Source: Crateriforma spongiae (GTDB taxonomy: Bacteria > Planctomycetota > Planctomycetia > Pirellulales > Pirellulaceae). From it: a DNA stretch of 64,000 bases. Under the pieces are notes generated by a model. That model made no database searches and had not been told where the DNA came from. It saw nothing but the letters and a program-made list of their open reading frames with translations. Positions 29,505 through 37,196 of the stretch are shown in pieces. The stretch is from contig NZ_JAAXMS010000003.1 of assembly GCF_012290005.1 (NCBI RefSeq), positions 372,001-436,000 of the forward strand. Direction: 5' to 3'. A program made the translations under genes and the position numbers. The first letter of the stretch is position 1, and each line of letters starts with the position of its first letter.

Positions 29505-30845
29505 TCACTCGGCTTCTTCGTTGTCGCGGTTCAACCGGTCCAGGGGGCTGCGAACACTCAGCCCTGGACGATTCATGACGTGCAAATAGATCATGGTCGT
29601 CTTCACATCGGCGTGCCCCATCAATTCTTGGACCGTTCTGATATCCGCGCCGTCTTCAAGCAAGTGGGTGGCGAATGAATGACGCAATGAATGGGGAACC
29701 GCGTTTTTGACGCAACCGCTTTCCTGCAACGCACGAGTGAACGGCTTGGCCAAGTAGTCTTCACTGACATGATGCCGCCAATGCCGACCGGACCGCGGGT
29801 CGGTGCGTGTCTTGGGCGAGGCAAATAGCCACTGCCAACCGAATCGTCGAGATTCCGATGGGTACTTCCTGGCCAATGCATCGGGCATGTGAACTTCGCC
29901 CTCTCCTCTTTCCAAGTCTCGCTGGTGCCGCGTGCGGCATTCTTCGATCTTTTTAATCACGTCCGCGACGGCCGATTGCGGTAACACGGTGATTCGGTCT
30001 TTTTCACCCTTCCCGTCTCGGACCAGAATCGTGCCTTCTTCGATTTGCAGATCCTTGATCCGCAACCGCCGGCATTCCTTGTGACGCAGGCCCCCGCCAT
30101 ACATAAGGTCCAGCATCAGACGCTTATTCTTTGGCAAACCTTGTCGGATAGAGGCGATTTCGCCGCGTGTCAGCACGACGGGGAGCTTCTTGGGCTTGGT
30201 CGCTTCGCTGTGTTCGAGGAAACCAAGTTCACGTCCCAGGACCTGCTGGAACAAAAACAACAAAGCCGACTTGGCTTGTCTTAGTGTGCTTGCGGAAACG
30301 CCTCCTGACTCGTTGGTCACTAGCGACGACAAGAAGTTGCGGATCTCGGATTCGGTGATCGCTGCGGGCGTTGTGTTTGGACAGAAATGAAGCAAGCGGA
30401 TCACCCAGCCAACGTAAGCCTTTTCAGTGTCGTATTTGTAACGCCGCCGGCGCAGCGTTTTCCTCATTTCAGATACAACCTCCGGCTCATTGTCAGGAAA
30501 GTGGTTTTCTTTCTCTGCTGCCGCTTGGTCACCGTTTCTTTGGGCGGCGGCCAGATCAGCAAGCGTCCGCACGACCTCCTGAATCGCGGGATCGATTTCA
30601 CCACTGATCATGGTTTGATATCGACCGGCGGTGACAGCAGCCTGTTGCCTTTGCCACGGCGGTACGCCCTTGGACTTCAAGTGTCGAAGAAATGACACCA
30701 AGCGTTCACGATCAATCGCCAAGGTTTCATCGACAGGATGTTTCCAGAACTCGTACATACGCCGCATCCAGATGCAGGACCACTGCGAGTCTGGCCAGTT
30801 GGGTTGGAGCTTATGGACGTATAAATGGAATTGATCGAAACTCAC
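29505..30845 (-). CDS. intI: Integron integrase with N-terminal extension
   Basis: 446 residues. The tyrosine-recombinase core starts near residue 120 (RRRRYKYDTEKAYVGWVIRL). Catalytic residues are visible: R254 (GGLRHKE), K282 (GKGEKDR), H385 and R388 (HSLRHSF), H411 (LMGHADV) and Y420 (TTMIYLHV). The stretch DALARKYPSESRRFGWQWLF...HWRHHV (~322-360) is the extra segment that separates IntI from other tyrosine recombinases and lets it bind folded single-stranded attC sites. About 115 residues precede the core, so it is ~110 longer than class 1 IntI (337). The gene diverges from the cassettes with attI between, the classical arrangement. Confidence 0.95.
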   Translation of the reverse strand: MSFDQFHLYVHKLQPNWPDSQWSCIWMRRMYEFWKHPVDETLAIDRERLVSFLRHLKSKGVPPWQRQQAAVTAGRYQTMISGEIDPAIQEVVRTLADLAAAQRNGDQAAAEKENHFPDNEPEVVSEMRKTLRRRRYKYDTEKAYVGWVIRLLHFCPNTTPAAITESEIRNFLSSLVTNESGGVSASTLRQAKSALLFLFQQVLGRELGFLEHSEATKPKKLPVVLTRGEIASIRQGLPKNKRLMLDLMYGGGLRHKECRRLRIKDLQIEEGTILVRDGKGEKDRITVLPQSAVADVIKKIEECRTRHQRDLERGEGEVHMPDALARKYPSESRRFGWQWLFASPKTRTDPRSGRHWRHHVSEDYLAKPFTRALQESGCVKNAVPHSLRHSFATHLLEDGADIRTVQELMGHADVKTTMIYLHVMNRPGLSVRSPLDRLNRDNEEAE

Positions 30846-31039
30846 TGAAATGACTCCGCGCTGGCGACTCGGACCCCATTTAGAGACGTTTGGACAGCAT
30901 GGACAATGGTCCAGTGCTCAAGCCTCTGGCGGGATTCTGGTCGTTATTACCGGGGTTGTCAAATGATGGGGTTGAGATCCGCCTGCGAGTTCGCTAGCGT
31001 GGGTAACACCCAAGGGAATGACCCGAAGCCGGCGATCTT
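30846..31039 (+). promoter_or_regulatory. intI/cassette intergenic promoter region
   Basis: A divergent region that must hold the intI promoter (minus strand) and, if present, the cassette promoter Pc. The inverted repeat TGGAC-AATG-GTCCA at 30900-30913 is a candidate operator. A TTGTCA at 30957 and TTGAGA at 30971 are possible -35 boxes but no good -10 follows, so Pc is not assigned. Confidence 0.45.
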
Positions 31040-31099
31040 TCCGGGGATAACTACAGGTGTTATGCCCGGAACCAAGGCCGGATAATTTAATTGTTATGC
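31040..31099 (+). other. attI: attI recombination site
   Basis: The core site GTTATGC at 31093-31099 marks the junction with cassette 1; the reverse complement CGCATAAC begins that cassette's attC. An imperfect tandem copy lies upstream: GGATAACTACAGGTGTTATGC (31045-31065) versus GGATAATTTAATTGTTATGC (31080-31099). The two modules may be IntI-binding repeats. Confidence 0.8.
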
Positions 31100-31122
31100 G
31101 TCTTACACGAACGCGAAAATGA

Positions 31123-31572
31123 ATGCATGAAATTCATCCCAAGCTACTCTGGATCGGACACGCATTGGACGTTCGAGAACCACAGGGCTTATTCGATGCC
31201 GGAATCACGACTGTGATTGACGTCGCCTACGAAGAACCGCCTGCCCAAATCCCTCGTCAATTAACTTACTGTCGATTTCCAATCAATGATGGCGGTGGGA
31301 ACGACCCCAAAATACTGCTGCAAACTTTGCGGACGATTACGGATTTTCTCGCTTCCGGAACTCGAACAATTGTTGCCTGCTCTGCCGGAATGTCACGTTC
31401 ACCTACGATTGCTGCATTCGCGTTGGCACATCACATGTCCGAAACTCCGGATCGAGTGATTTCTAGAATTGCCGAAATCAAATCGTTAGAATTGAAATCT
31501 GAACTCTGGGCTGACACGCTCATTGCATTCAACAAATTGAAACCGAACACAAACACCGAAATCGACGCATAA
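31123..31572 (+). CDS. Cassette 1: dual-specificity phosphatase-like protein
   Basis: 149 residues. The protein tyrosine/dual-specificity phosphatase signature Cx5R is present as CSAGMSR (C86, R92), with VA in place of the usual HC His. D56 in NDGGGND is a candidate general acid. Length and layout match small atypical DSPs. It would hydrolyse phosphotyrosine, phosphoserine or another phosphate ester. Being first in the array it is the cassette most likely to be expressed from an attI-side promoter. It stops inside its attC. Confidence 0.85.
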   Translation: MHEIHPKLLWIGHALDVREPQGLFDAGITTVIDVAYEEPPAQIPRQLTYCRFPINDGGGNDPKILLQTLRTITDFLASGTRTIVACSAGMSRSPTIAAFALAHHMSETPDRVISRIAEIKSLELKSELWADTLIAFNKLKPNTNTEIDA

Positions 31573-31660
31573 CAATACGATGCACGCGAAGCCGGACTTG
31601 CGCGTGCGATTTGTACATCAAAGGATCACACTTCCGGCTCGGTGATCTTTGTCGTTCGTC
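31567..31660 (+). repeat. attC: attC 1
   Basis: Closes cassette 1 (31094-31654). R'' GCATAAC matches the attI-side core GTTATGC; R' GTTCGTC. Confidence 0.93.
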
Positions 31661-31736
31661 GTACATAGAGACTCGATTGGGCGACGATTCATTGAGCTGC
31701 CATTTTGAAAACCGGCTGGCCCATTTAATTTCATCG

Positions 31737-31794
31737 GACTTCCGTTTCCTGTGATTCGCATTTGATGTCACGATTTGATTCGTGCGCGGTCGAG
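31737..31794 (+). repeat. Non-coding cassette motif, copy A
   Basis: TCCGTTTCCTGTGATTCGCA followed by TTTGATGTCACGATTTGATT and CGTGCGCGGTCGAG. It closely matches copy C at 36827. Confidence 0.65.
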
Positions 31795-31921
31795 TGTTCG
31801 GGACTGAACTGCGACTTTAATACCTGACGAGTGTTGTTTTGCATTCGCACAGATTTTCTTCACACGCAATGCCTGAATGCAACGCGAGTGACTCGGCATG
31901 TCGGCCCACCTGATCTCATCT

Positions 31922-31984
31922 GACCTCCGTTTCCTATGAATCGCCCTTGGTGTACTCGTTTGACTGGTGCGTGGTCGACTCGGC
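31922..31984 (+). repeat. Non-coding cassette motif, copy B
   Basis: CCGTTTCCTATGAATCGCCC followed by TTGACTGGTGCGTGGTCGAC. More diverged from A and C in its middle; shares its upstream GTCGGCCCACCT with copy D. Confidence 0.6.
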
Positions 31985-32094
31985 TATGATTAACCGACGC
32001 CTGTCGACTTTCAGTGCACGTTTCCCGCGGTGCATCAAACAGAGTACGATGGTGACCGGTCGATGGGCTTCAACCTGTCGTTGCACGTAAGACC

Positions 32095-32191
32095 GACGAA
32101 CCATGCGTTGCACTCGGAGTCGCGGAGTTGGGCTGGTTTGGGTTTTAGTTTTAGCTCCATCGCCGCGACCCGGTGAACGCTGACGTTCGTC
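32095..32191 (+). repeat. attC: attC 2
   Basis: Closes cassette 2 (31655-32185). R'' GACGAAC, R' GTTCGTC; the cassette starts TTCGTCG. Confidence 0.92.
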
Positions 32192-32211
32192 GGAAAGCAA
32201 CAACCAGTAAG

Positions 32212-32736
32212 GTGCGTGCGTTCAAAATTAGAAATCTTCTGACGCTGCTTGTTCTTTGCGCTCTGACCTTCTGGATTGCATTGCCAAGCTTCGATAGTAC
32301 GCCCGCATTTCAAACATCTCTAACGTTCACGACAGCAAAGGCGGATTGCACTGTGCTTTCCAACGGATACGTTAGGCTAGCGATAACAGCGACCATATCA
32401 AATGCGGGCGAGACCACACAGCGAGTCTCTGGATCCGAGAATCGCCTCGGTTTGCTCTACGTCGTCTATGATGACACTTTCAACTTTCCACTGCACGCTC
32501 GGGAGCATCGTGCTGGTGATTGGATGGACGTTCCCAGCAGCGCTGCATTCTCAATTACCGAAACGATTTTGCTGCGAGAGCAAGCATGGCGCCAGGTTAA
32601 TTCTCCGATACGATTGGTCGCGCTCGCTAGAGATCCTGACACAAACATGACTGACTACTTTCAGGCTGTTCTGGATGGGACTGCTTCACCGGCAGTGTCC
32701 AGCGGGAGCGTCGTGGAAGACATCGACGAACCATGA
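32212..32736 (+). CDS. Cassette 3: membrane-anchored protein of unknown function
   Basis: 174 residues from the GTG at 32212; an in-frame GTG at 32173 lies inside the preceding attC and would add 13 residues. One N-terminal hydrophobic segment (NLLTLLVLCALTFWIALP) is a signal anchor. The rest is a beta-rich extracytoplasmic domain with repeated short strands (CTVLSNGYVRLAITATISN). The last codons and stop fall in its attC. Family not recognised. Confidence 0.6.
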   Translation: MRAFKIRNLLTLLVLCALTFWIALPSFDSTPAFQTSLTFTTAKADCTVLSNGYVRLAITATISNAGETTQRVSGSENRLGLLYVVYDDTFNFPLHAREHRAGDWMDVPSSAAFSITETILLREQAWRQVNSPIRLVALARDPDTNMTDYFQAVLDGTASPAVSSGSVVEDIDEP

Positions 32737-32816
32737 ATTGCACCGAAGCACGGGAGTCGGGTTTGATTGAAGTAGCAGGATCTATCGCCCGTGCTCGGTG
32801 AATTCTGACGTTACAC
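32725..32816 (+). repeat. attC: attC 3
   Basis: Closes cassette 3 (32186-32810). R'' GACGAAC, R' GTTACAC. Confidence 0.92.
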
Positions 32817-33289
32817 GGGGTCGGCTCTGATCGGCATCAGGCTCTGGTTTTCGTGTGCGCGGTCGGCCGGCTTTGATGGTGAATCGAGATCGATTGCGGT
32901 GTCATGTTTGACCGTGTCGCTGAACACATTGGTCGTGCTCGGACAATAGCCGCTTCGCAATGTTGACTGAATGCGGAGACGATCACCACGTACCGACGCC
33001 TTGAATCGATTGATGCTTCAAGCTGTGAGTCTGTTTGCGTCGGAACGTCGCGATCTTCAAGCCGGATCCGGCGTTGTTCGCGCGGTCAATTTGGTGAATG
33101 TGCTACGTTGCCTGACTCGACCTGAATTCCACCGCGGTCTCGGGGCTCCCTACGCCGGCGGCCGCTGGATGTCTTCTTTTCGTGTCTGGCCGTCGGCTCC
33201 GGCAACCCCGATCCCGCCACGCTTTGGCCGACATCACAGTGAAGAAACTCGATGCTTCAGGCCGTGCGACGTTGCCGGCTTGATTCGAT
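32817..33289 (+). other. Cassette 4 body: no gene recognised
   Basis: About 470 bp without a convincing coding sequence. The one open frame (32971-33372) runs through the attC and has Arg/Pro-rich composition typical of chance frames. A GTGCGCGGTCGGC sequence near 32857 recalls the end of the cassette 2/11 motif. Confidence 0.5.
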
Positions 33290-33386
33290 GTGTAACAATG
33301 CGTTCAACCGAAGCGGGGTTGAGCCGTCTTGGACGCTTCGCTGACCACGTTTCCACGCCCCCGCTCGGTTAACGCGACCGTTCCCC
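33290..33386 (+). repeat. attC: attC 4
   Basis: Closes cassette 4 (32811-33380). R'' GTGTAAC, matching the cassette start TTACAC; R' GTTCCCC. Confidence 0.9.
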
Positions 33387-33398
33387 GACACACATTCA

Positions 33399-33743
33399 TT
33401 GACATTGAGTACATCGGATCCGTATCGGACGTCATCCGTCGCCGTACAGGATTTGCAAACCAGCTGCTCGACCGAACGTCGACGCCGACGCGTTGGCAGG
33501 ATATGCGGGATACTATCCGCTGCCGCTCTCGCATCATCTATTGGCGTTGGATTCGCATTGCTGACGTCAACGAACCAAAAGGGATTTGCCGCTCTGGGAA
33601 TCGCGGCGATCGTAACCTTGATTCTTCACGCGGGACTGTATCTATCGATGTTGTTGGCGATACCCGCTGCGATCTCGAATCCCCGTTGGCTTCTCCTTGG
33701 CCTTCTTCACGTACCGATGTTCTATCTTCTGTGGTATTGTTAG
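33399..33743 (+). CDS. Cassette 5: small membrane protein
   Basis: 114 residues from a TTG start. After a basic cytoplasmic N-terminus (STERRRRRVGRI) there are three hydrophobic segments (~36-54, 64-86 and 94-112), ending close to the C-terminus. No family recognised. The hydrophobic pattern is the only support; no other frame in the cassette is better. Confidence 0.55.
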   Translation: MTLSTSDPYRTSSVAVQDLQTSCSTERRRRRVGRICGILSAAALASSIGVGFALLTSTNQKGFAALGIAAIVTLILHAGLYLSMLLAIPAAISNPRWLLLGLLHVPMFYLLWYC

Positions 33744-33822
33744 GTGTAGATTGGTCGGGTTTGACCGCGATTTCAAAACTGCGACCGTTGTCCGTTTGCC
33801 CTGCCACGCACCTGACAAATGC

Positions 33823-33911
33823 GGGGAACCATGCCGTGCACCGGAGCGGCGTCCGCGCGTTTCCTGATGGTTAGTTTTACTTTCGCCGCCCGGTGACGGC
33901 GGTCGTTACCC
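33823..33911 (+). repeat. attC: attC 5
   Basis: Closes cassette 5 (33381-33905). R'' GGGGAAC, R' GTTACCC. Confidence 0.93.
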
Positions 33912-33955
33912 GATTCGATTTCGATTATTGGAATTCCACTATTCGCATTTGTTTC

Positions 33956-34363
33956 ATGCTGCTTGCGGACACTTTTATTGCTGACCCGGATGGGAATATG
34001 GCGGCCTTGCCCGATCCTTGGCACTTCCCGGACCTAATGATTGAGTGGATGATTCCAATAACGGTATTCCTGCTATTCGCTTCGTCTTTCGTCGCATACC
34101 GTCGGTCGAATCTGCTGCATCACTTGCTGTTACTCACTGGCGCCGTCATGGTTTGCCTCGGCTTTGTCGGTTTCTTCGTCGCTGACTTCCCCTTGCGAGG
34201 TGCCACGATTGCGGAGATGCGGTCCGGTAGTGCCGCCCCAATTGTTTGGCTTCAAAATGCTTCGAGTGTATTGCTGCTTGCTGGCCTTTTGTTCTCGTCG
34301 TCTGGTGCCGCGGTTTCGATCTTCACTGGACGTGCCGTTAGAAACCAATCTAAGCATGGGTGA
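33956..34363 (+). CDS. Cassette 6: small membrane protein
   Basis: 135 residues from the ATG at 33956; the frame is open back into the preceding attC (GTG at 33893). Three membrane helices are predicted by eye: WMIPITVFLLFASSFVAY, LLLLTGAVMVCLGFVGFFV and SVLLLAGLLFSSSGAAVSIF. It has a basic tail. Not recognised. Confidence 0.6.
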   Translation: MLLADTFIADPDGNMAALPDPWHFPDLMIEWMIPITVFLLFASSFVAYRRSNLLHHLLLLTGAVMVCLGFVGFFVADFPLRGATIAEMRSGSAAPIVWLQNASSVLLLAGLLFSSSGAAVSIFTGRAVRNQSKHG

Positions 34364-34418
34364 CGTCACCTCAATTTGCTTGCCGCGCCTCTGTATGTGC
34401 GAATCAAGTGGTGATTTC

Positions 34419-34511
34419 GGGTAACCATGGCGTGCACACGGAGCGGGGCTTGCGGCCCGATTTAGAATGGACAACGTTACTCTCCCCGCCCGGTGACGCC
34501 GGTCGTTATCC
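34419..34511 (+). repeat. attC: attC 6
   Basis: Closes cassette 6 (33906-34505). R'' GGGTAAC, R' GTTATCC. Member of a near-identical subfamily with attC 7, 23, 42 and 45. Confidence 0.94.
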
Positions 34512-34544
34512 GACTGAACCGCTTCGGACTCTGCTCCTGAATTT

Positions 34545-35012
34545 ATGCAACAACCTGCTGTGCTTCGCTTTCCGATCTCCGCGTGTGCCAAACACGGCAT
34601 GGCGTTCTCGATCGCAACGGGGTGGGCATTGCTCTGGGTTTGGTTCGCGATTACTGGCTTCACAGATAGCCACTGGATCGAATTCGGAAACATCACGATC
34701 GCCACACTGCTTTCAGTTTTCTACGGTGCCCTCCTGGTGGATGCCATGTTTCGGACTGTGACACTGTCCGAGGCTGCAATCTGCACTGGTTCGCTCATTG
34801 GTCCACAGCGTTGTATCGCGTGTGATGATATTGCGATCGTAAACGGCGGTGCTCACGACATTCGCGTTCACGCTCGCGATGGGACGCATATTTCATGCCC
34901 TTACAATCTGACTCCCATTCACGCCGTAGCGCAATGGTTGCTTGAACTGCCGGGCGACCGGCTTGAGTGGTACATTGGGGACTGGGCGCACGACCTCATA
35001 AACGGCGGATAA
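34545..35012 (+). CDS. Cassette 7: membrane protein with soluble C-terminal domain
   Basis: 155 residues. Two hydrophobic helices (~20-38 and 48-68) precede an ~80-residue soluble domain (IACDDIAIVNGGAHDIRVH...PIHAVAQWLLELPGDRLEW) that resembles small PH-like membrane-associated domains. The stop lies in R'' of the attC. Family not recognised. Confidence 0.65.
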   Translation: MQQPAVLRFPISACAKHGMAFSIATGWALLWVWFAITGFTDSHWIEFGNITIATLLSVFYGALLVDAMFRTVTLSEAAICTGSLIGPQRCIACDDIAIVNGGAHDIRVHARDGTHISCPYNLTPIHAVAQWLLELPGDRLEWYIGDWAHDLINGG

Positions 35013-35099
35013 CCACGGCATTCACACGGAGCGGGGCTTGCGGCCAAATTTGAAATGGACAACTTTTCTCTCCCCGCCCGGTGATGCCGGACGTTACCC
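35007..35099 (+). repeat. attC: attC 7
   Basis: Closes cassette 7 (34506-35093). R'' GGATAAC, R' GTTACCC. Same subfamily as attC 6. Confidence 0.94.
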
Positions 35100-35155
35100 C
35101 GCAAAACGGCACGGCGTCCGCTTTTCCATTTTGATACGTTTCCCAGCGTCTATCC

Positions 35156-35566
35156 ATGGACACCAATCCGTATCGCCCAACCAGAGTCCACGACGGCGAT
35201 AAAGCCCGCGGTGATCGCAACTTTGCATCCAACTTGTTGGGAATTCTTCTCGTAGTCGGTGTCTGGCAATTCTGGTTGCGAACGTTCCATGATGGCGAAT
35301 TTCTAGGCTGGCTTGTTCTTGGTGCGTCGGTCGGCGTGTTCGTCGATGGGATCATTGGGACACGCCGTGTTTTTACTCCGATCGTGCTGTGTATAACGCC
35401 GTTCTTGATCGCGTTCACCCTTGCAAATCATTCCATGTTTCCATTGCTGGCCAACGCAGAGCCAATCATGCTTCTGATCGCGTCTGGTATATTCTGGGTT
35501 GAAACCATGATTCCGGTTGGCGTGATGCTGTTGGCATCTTCGCTTGCCCGACGAATAATGGGGTAA
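35156..35566 (+). CDS. Cassette 8: NPY-type small membrane protein
   Basis: 136 residues, starting MDTNPYRP. An N-terminal NPYxxP-like motif followed by membrane helices is common among planctomycete small membrane proteins and also occurs in cassettes 10 and 35. About four helices follow (residues 26-42, 49-66, 73-90 and 104-128). Function unknown. Confidence 0.65.
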   Translation: MDTNPYRPTRVHDGDKARGDRNFASNLLGILLVVGVWQFWLRTFHDGEFLGWLVLGASVGVFVDGIIGTRRVFTPIVLCITPFLIAFTLANHSMFPLLANAEPIMLLIASGIFWVETMIPVGVMLLASSLARRIMG

Positions 35567-35649
35567 CCATGTGGTGCACCGGAGGACTCAAAAACACGTT
35601 TCCTGATGGTGGCCTTTCCGTTCGTCCCCGGTGACCACCGACGTTATCC
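35561..35649 (+). repeat. attC: attC 8
   Basis: Closes cassette 8 (35094-35643). R'' GGGTAAC, R' GTTATCC. Near-identical inner part to attC 18 and 25. Confidence 0.94.
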
Positions 35650-35652
35650 GAC

Positions 35653-35913
35653 TTACTCGTAGTCATCCTTGTAAGCCGCAGTCATCGCCGGGTTCACGTC
35701 GGGGTTGTCACGCCAAACCTGCTTCCATCTTCGCTCATTTCGTTCGCGATGATCTCGCTCTAGGATCGATTCGTCGTTGTCGAAAATCCCATTAATGATC
35801 CCCTCGGCGATAAACGCTGTCGCGCCTACCGCAACTTCACCCGTCTTTTGCACTGCGGCACATCCGCCGACTCCAAGAATGAGTATGATCACAACGATCG
35901 TTGAATACTTCAT
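35653..35913 (-). CDS. Cassette 9: reverse-oriented lipoprotein
   Basis: 86 residues on the minus strand, opposite to the array. Clear type II signal peptide with lipobox (IILILGVGGCAAV; Cys near residue 18). A strong ribosome site AAAAGGAGA lies upstream of the ATG at 35913. The mature part has an acidic/basic tail (DHRERNERRWKQVWRDNPD). The stop lies nine bases inside the cassette start, and ~180 bp of leader before the attC leave room for its own promoter. This gene cannot be read from a promoter at attI. Confidence 0.75.
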   Translation of the reverse strand: MKYSTIVVIILILGVGGCAAVQKTGEVAVGATAFIAEGIINGIFDNDESILERDHRERNERRWKQVWRDNPDVNPAMTAAYKDDYE

Positions 35914-36092
35914 GTTTGCGTCTCCTTTTGGCTTCGTGCCAAAGCTGGTTGCTCGATGTCAATACCGATTCTCGTGATTGATGTTGGTGGGTGCGTGGAC
36001 AATCGTTCCTCGGTCCTCGATGGTTGGGTATGATCGTGGCTCCGGGATGGTCTCGGTCGCAGTCCTTTCCCCTGCTTCATCCAGTGCGGTTG

Positions 36093-36182
36093 GATAACCA
36101 TGGCATGCACCGGAGTCGGGCTTGCGAGCGTTTTGGCAATGGAGAATTCACCTTCCCGACCCGGTGATGCCGTACGTTACCC
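36093..36182 (+). repeat. attC: attC 9
   Basis: Closes cassette 9 (35644-36176). R'' GGATAAC, R' GTTACCC. Confidence 0.94.
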
Positions 36183-36228
36183 GATGAGACTCGACTAGAC
36201 AGCTCTCTTCGCCATTGTTCCACGTGCC

Positions 36229-36567
36229 GTGACTAATCCATACGCTTCACCAGAAACTGCACAATCACTAGCGACCAAACGACATCCCCGATGGCTGCGT
36301 CGCGCGATCATCCTCAACGCCACACTGCTGAGCGTTCCCCTGGTCGGCCTCGCCGTAATCTACATTTCCATTCGTCTATCGACTGCTTGGGAAACCGCAA
36401 CTCAGACAGGAGATCCTGTCGTTTACCAGCATTTTTTTTGGGTCACCGTAGACCCTTGGTTTGCTATCGCGTACTTCACGGTTCCTAATGGTATACTTGC
36501 TGGACTATTCGCCCGATGGAAATCCAGCGCCTCCAAAGAAAGCTCGCATGACGAGGCAGCCCGTTAG
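36229..36567 (+). CDS. Cassette 10: NPY-type small membrane protein
   Basis: 112 residues from a GTG start, beginning MTNPYASP. A basic segment (KRHPRWLRR) precedes helix 1 (AIILNATLLSVPLVGLAVIY). A second helix lies at ~74-92. The tail is hydrophilic. Same N-terminal motif as cassettes 8 and 35, but no obvious relation otherwise. Function unknown. Confidence 0.65.
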   Translation: MTNPYASPETAQSLATKRHPRWLRRAIILNATLLSVPLVGLAVIYISIRLSTAWETATQTGDPVVYQHFFWVTVDPWFAIAYFTVPNGILAGLFARWKSSASKESSHDEAAR

Positions 36568-36607
36568 CCCAAACGCTATCCGACGCGGATCCCAAGATCC
36601 AAAACTC

Positions 36608-36697
36608 GGGTAACCAGACGATGCACGTGAGTCGCCGAGCTGAGTTTTCTGAAGTGGTGAGTCGTTCGCGGCGACCACGTGATCGTTACCGTTCACG
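36608..36697 (+). repeat. attC: attC 10
   Basis: Closes cassette 10 (36177-36691). R'' GGGTAAC, R' GTTCACG; the R' is confirmed by CGTGAAC at the start of attC 11. Confidence 0.92.
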
Positions 36698-36707
36698 CTG
36701 CTGAATC

Positions 36708-36749
36708 ATGCTCGTGCTCAGTGAAACGGTGCTCGTGCTCGTAATCGAT
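36708..36749 (+). repeat. GTGCTCGTGCTC inverted repeat, cassette 11 left
   Basis: Contains GCTCGTGCTCAG and GTGCTCGTGCTCGTAATCGA. Its reverse complement recurs at 36916-36961, and its relatives flank the gene in cassette 17. Confidence 0.75.
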
Positions 36750-36826
36750 TTGCCGAGAACAACGCCACTGCCAAAAAGTCAAGCAGCGATCGGTGCGTCT
36801 GAAGGGTGCCCTCTTGAATTCATCAA

Positions 36827-36889
36827 GCCTCTGTTTCCTTTGATTCGCTTCTGATGTCACGGTTTGATTGGTGCGCGGTCGACTCGGCT
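36827..36889 (+). repeat. Non-coding cassette motif, copy C
   Basis: CTGTTTCCTTTGATTCGCTT followed by TGATGTCACGGTTTGATTGG and TGCGCGGTCGACTCGGCT. Confidence 0.65.
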
Positions 36890-36915
36890 GACGAAGAGAA
36901 GCCGACGCCGGTCGA

Positions 36916-36961
36916 TCGATTACGAGCACGAGTACTGCGATGCTGAGCACGAGCACGAACA
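36916..36961 (-). repeat. GTGCTCGTGCTC inverted repeat, cassette 11 right
   Basis: ATCGATTACGAGCACGAG and GCTGAGCACGAGCACGAA: the reverse complement of the left copy with a few changes. Confidence 0.75.
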
Positions 36962-37081
36962 AAAACAATCCGACGCCTGAAACGCCGACCGCAGATTAGG
37001 GCACTCGATTTCCCACGGCGATTCCAATGCGGTACATTGGCCACAAGAAACGATGGCTCGTGCTGTCGTCGTGGCCGGACG

Positions 37082-37172
37082 CGTGAACCATGTGGTGCAC
37101 CGCAGTCGGCGAATTCAATTTGTTTTTGAGTTCAGGTCTATCGCGCCGACGCGGTGACCACTGACGTTCCCC
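37082..37172 (+). repeat. attC: attC 11
   Basis: Closes cassette 11 (36692-37166). R'' CGTGAAC, R' GTTCCCC. Confidence 0.92.
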
Positions 37173-37196
37173 GACTGAATTGTTTGCTGTTTTCCG

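Larger units (their letters stand above)
31655..32094 (+). other. Cassette 2 body: no gene recognised
   Basis: The ~440 bp before the attC hold no supported reading frame on either strand. They contain two diverged copies (31737-31794 and 31922-31984) of a motif also found in cassettes 11 and 26. The second copy ends with a promoter-like TTGACT at 31960 and TATGAT at 31985 (19-bp spacer). Confidence 0.55.
36698..37081 (+). other. Cassette 11 body: no gene, paired inverted repeats
   Basis: No coding sequence supported. Two inverted repeats (36708-36749 and 36916-36961) bracket ~166 bp that contain copy C of the non-coding motif. The repeat ends match those around the four-helix-bundle gene of cassette 17. 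Confidence 0.6.

Noticed and set aside
30957-31000. Cassette promoter Pc
   Set aside because: Possible -35 boxes exist but no -10 box at proper spacing, so it is not called.
32971-33372. 133-codon plus-strand frame in cassette 4
   Set aside because: Runs through the attC and is Arg/Pro-rich like a chance frame; no start site or motif.
36823-37044. Minus-strand frames across the cassette 11 repeats
   Set aside because: They translate the GAGCAC repeats into low-complexity sequence and cross the cassette interior without a start signal.
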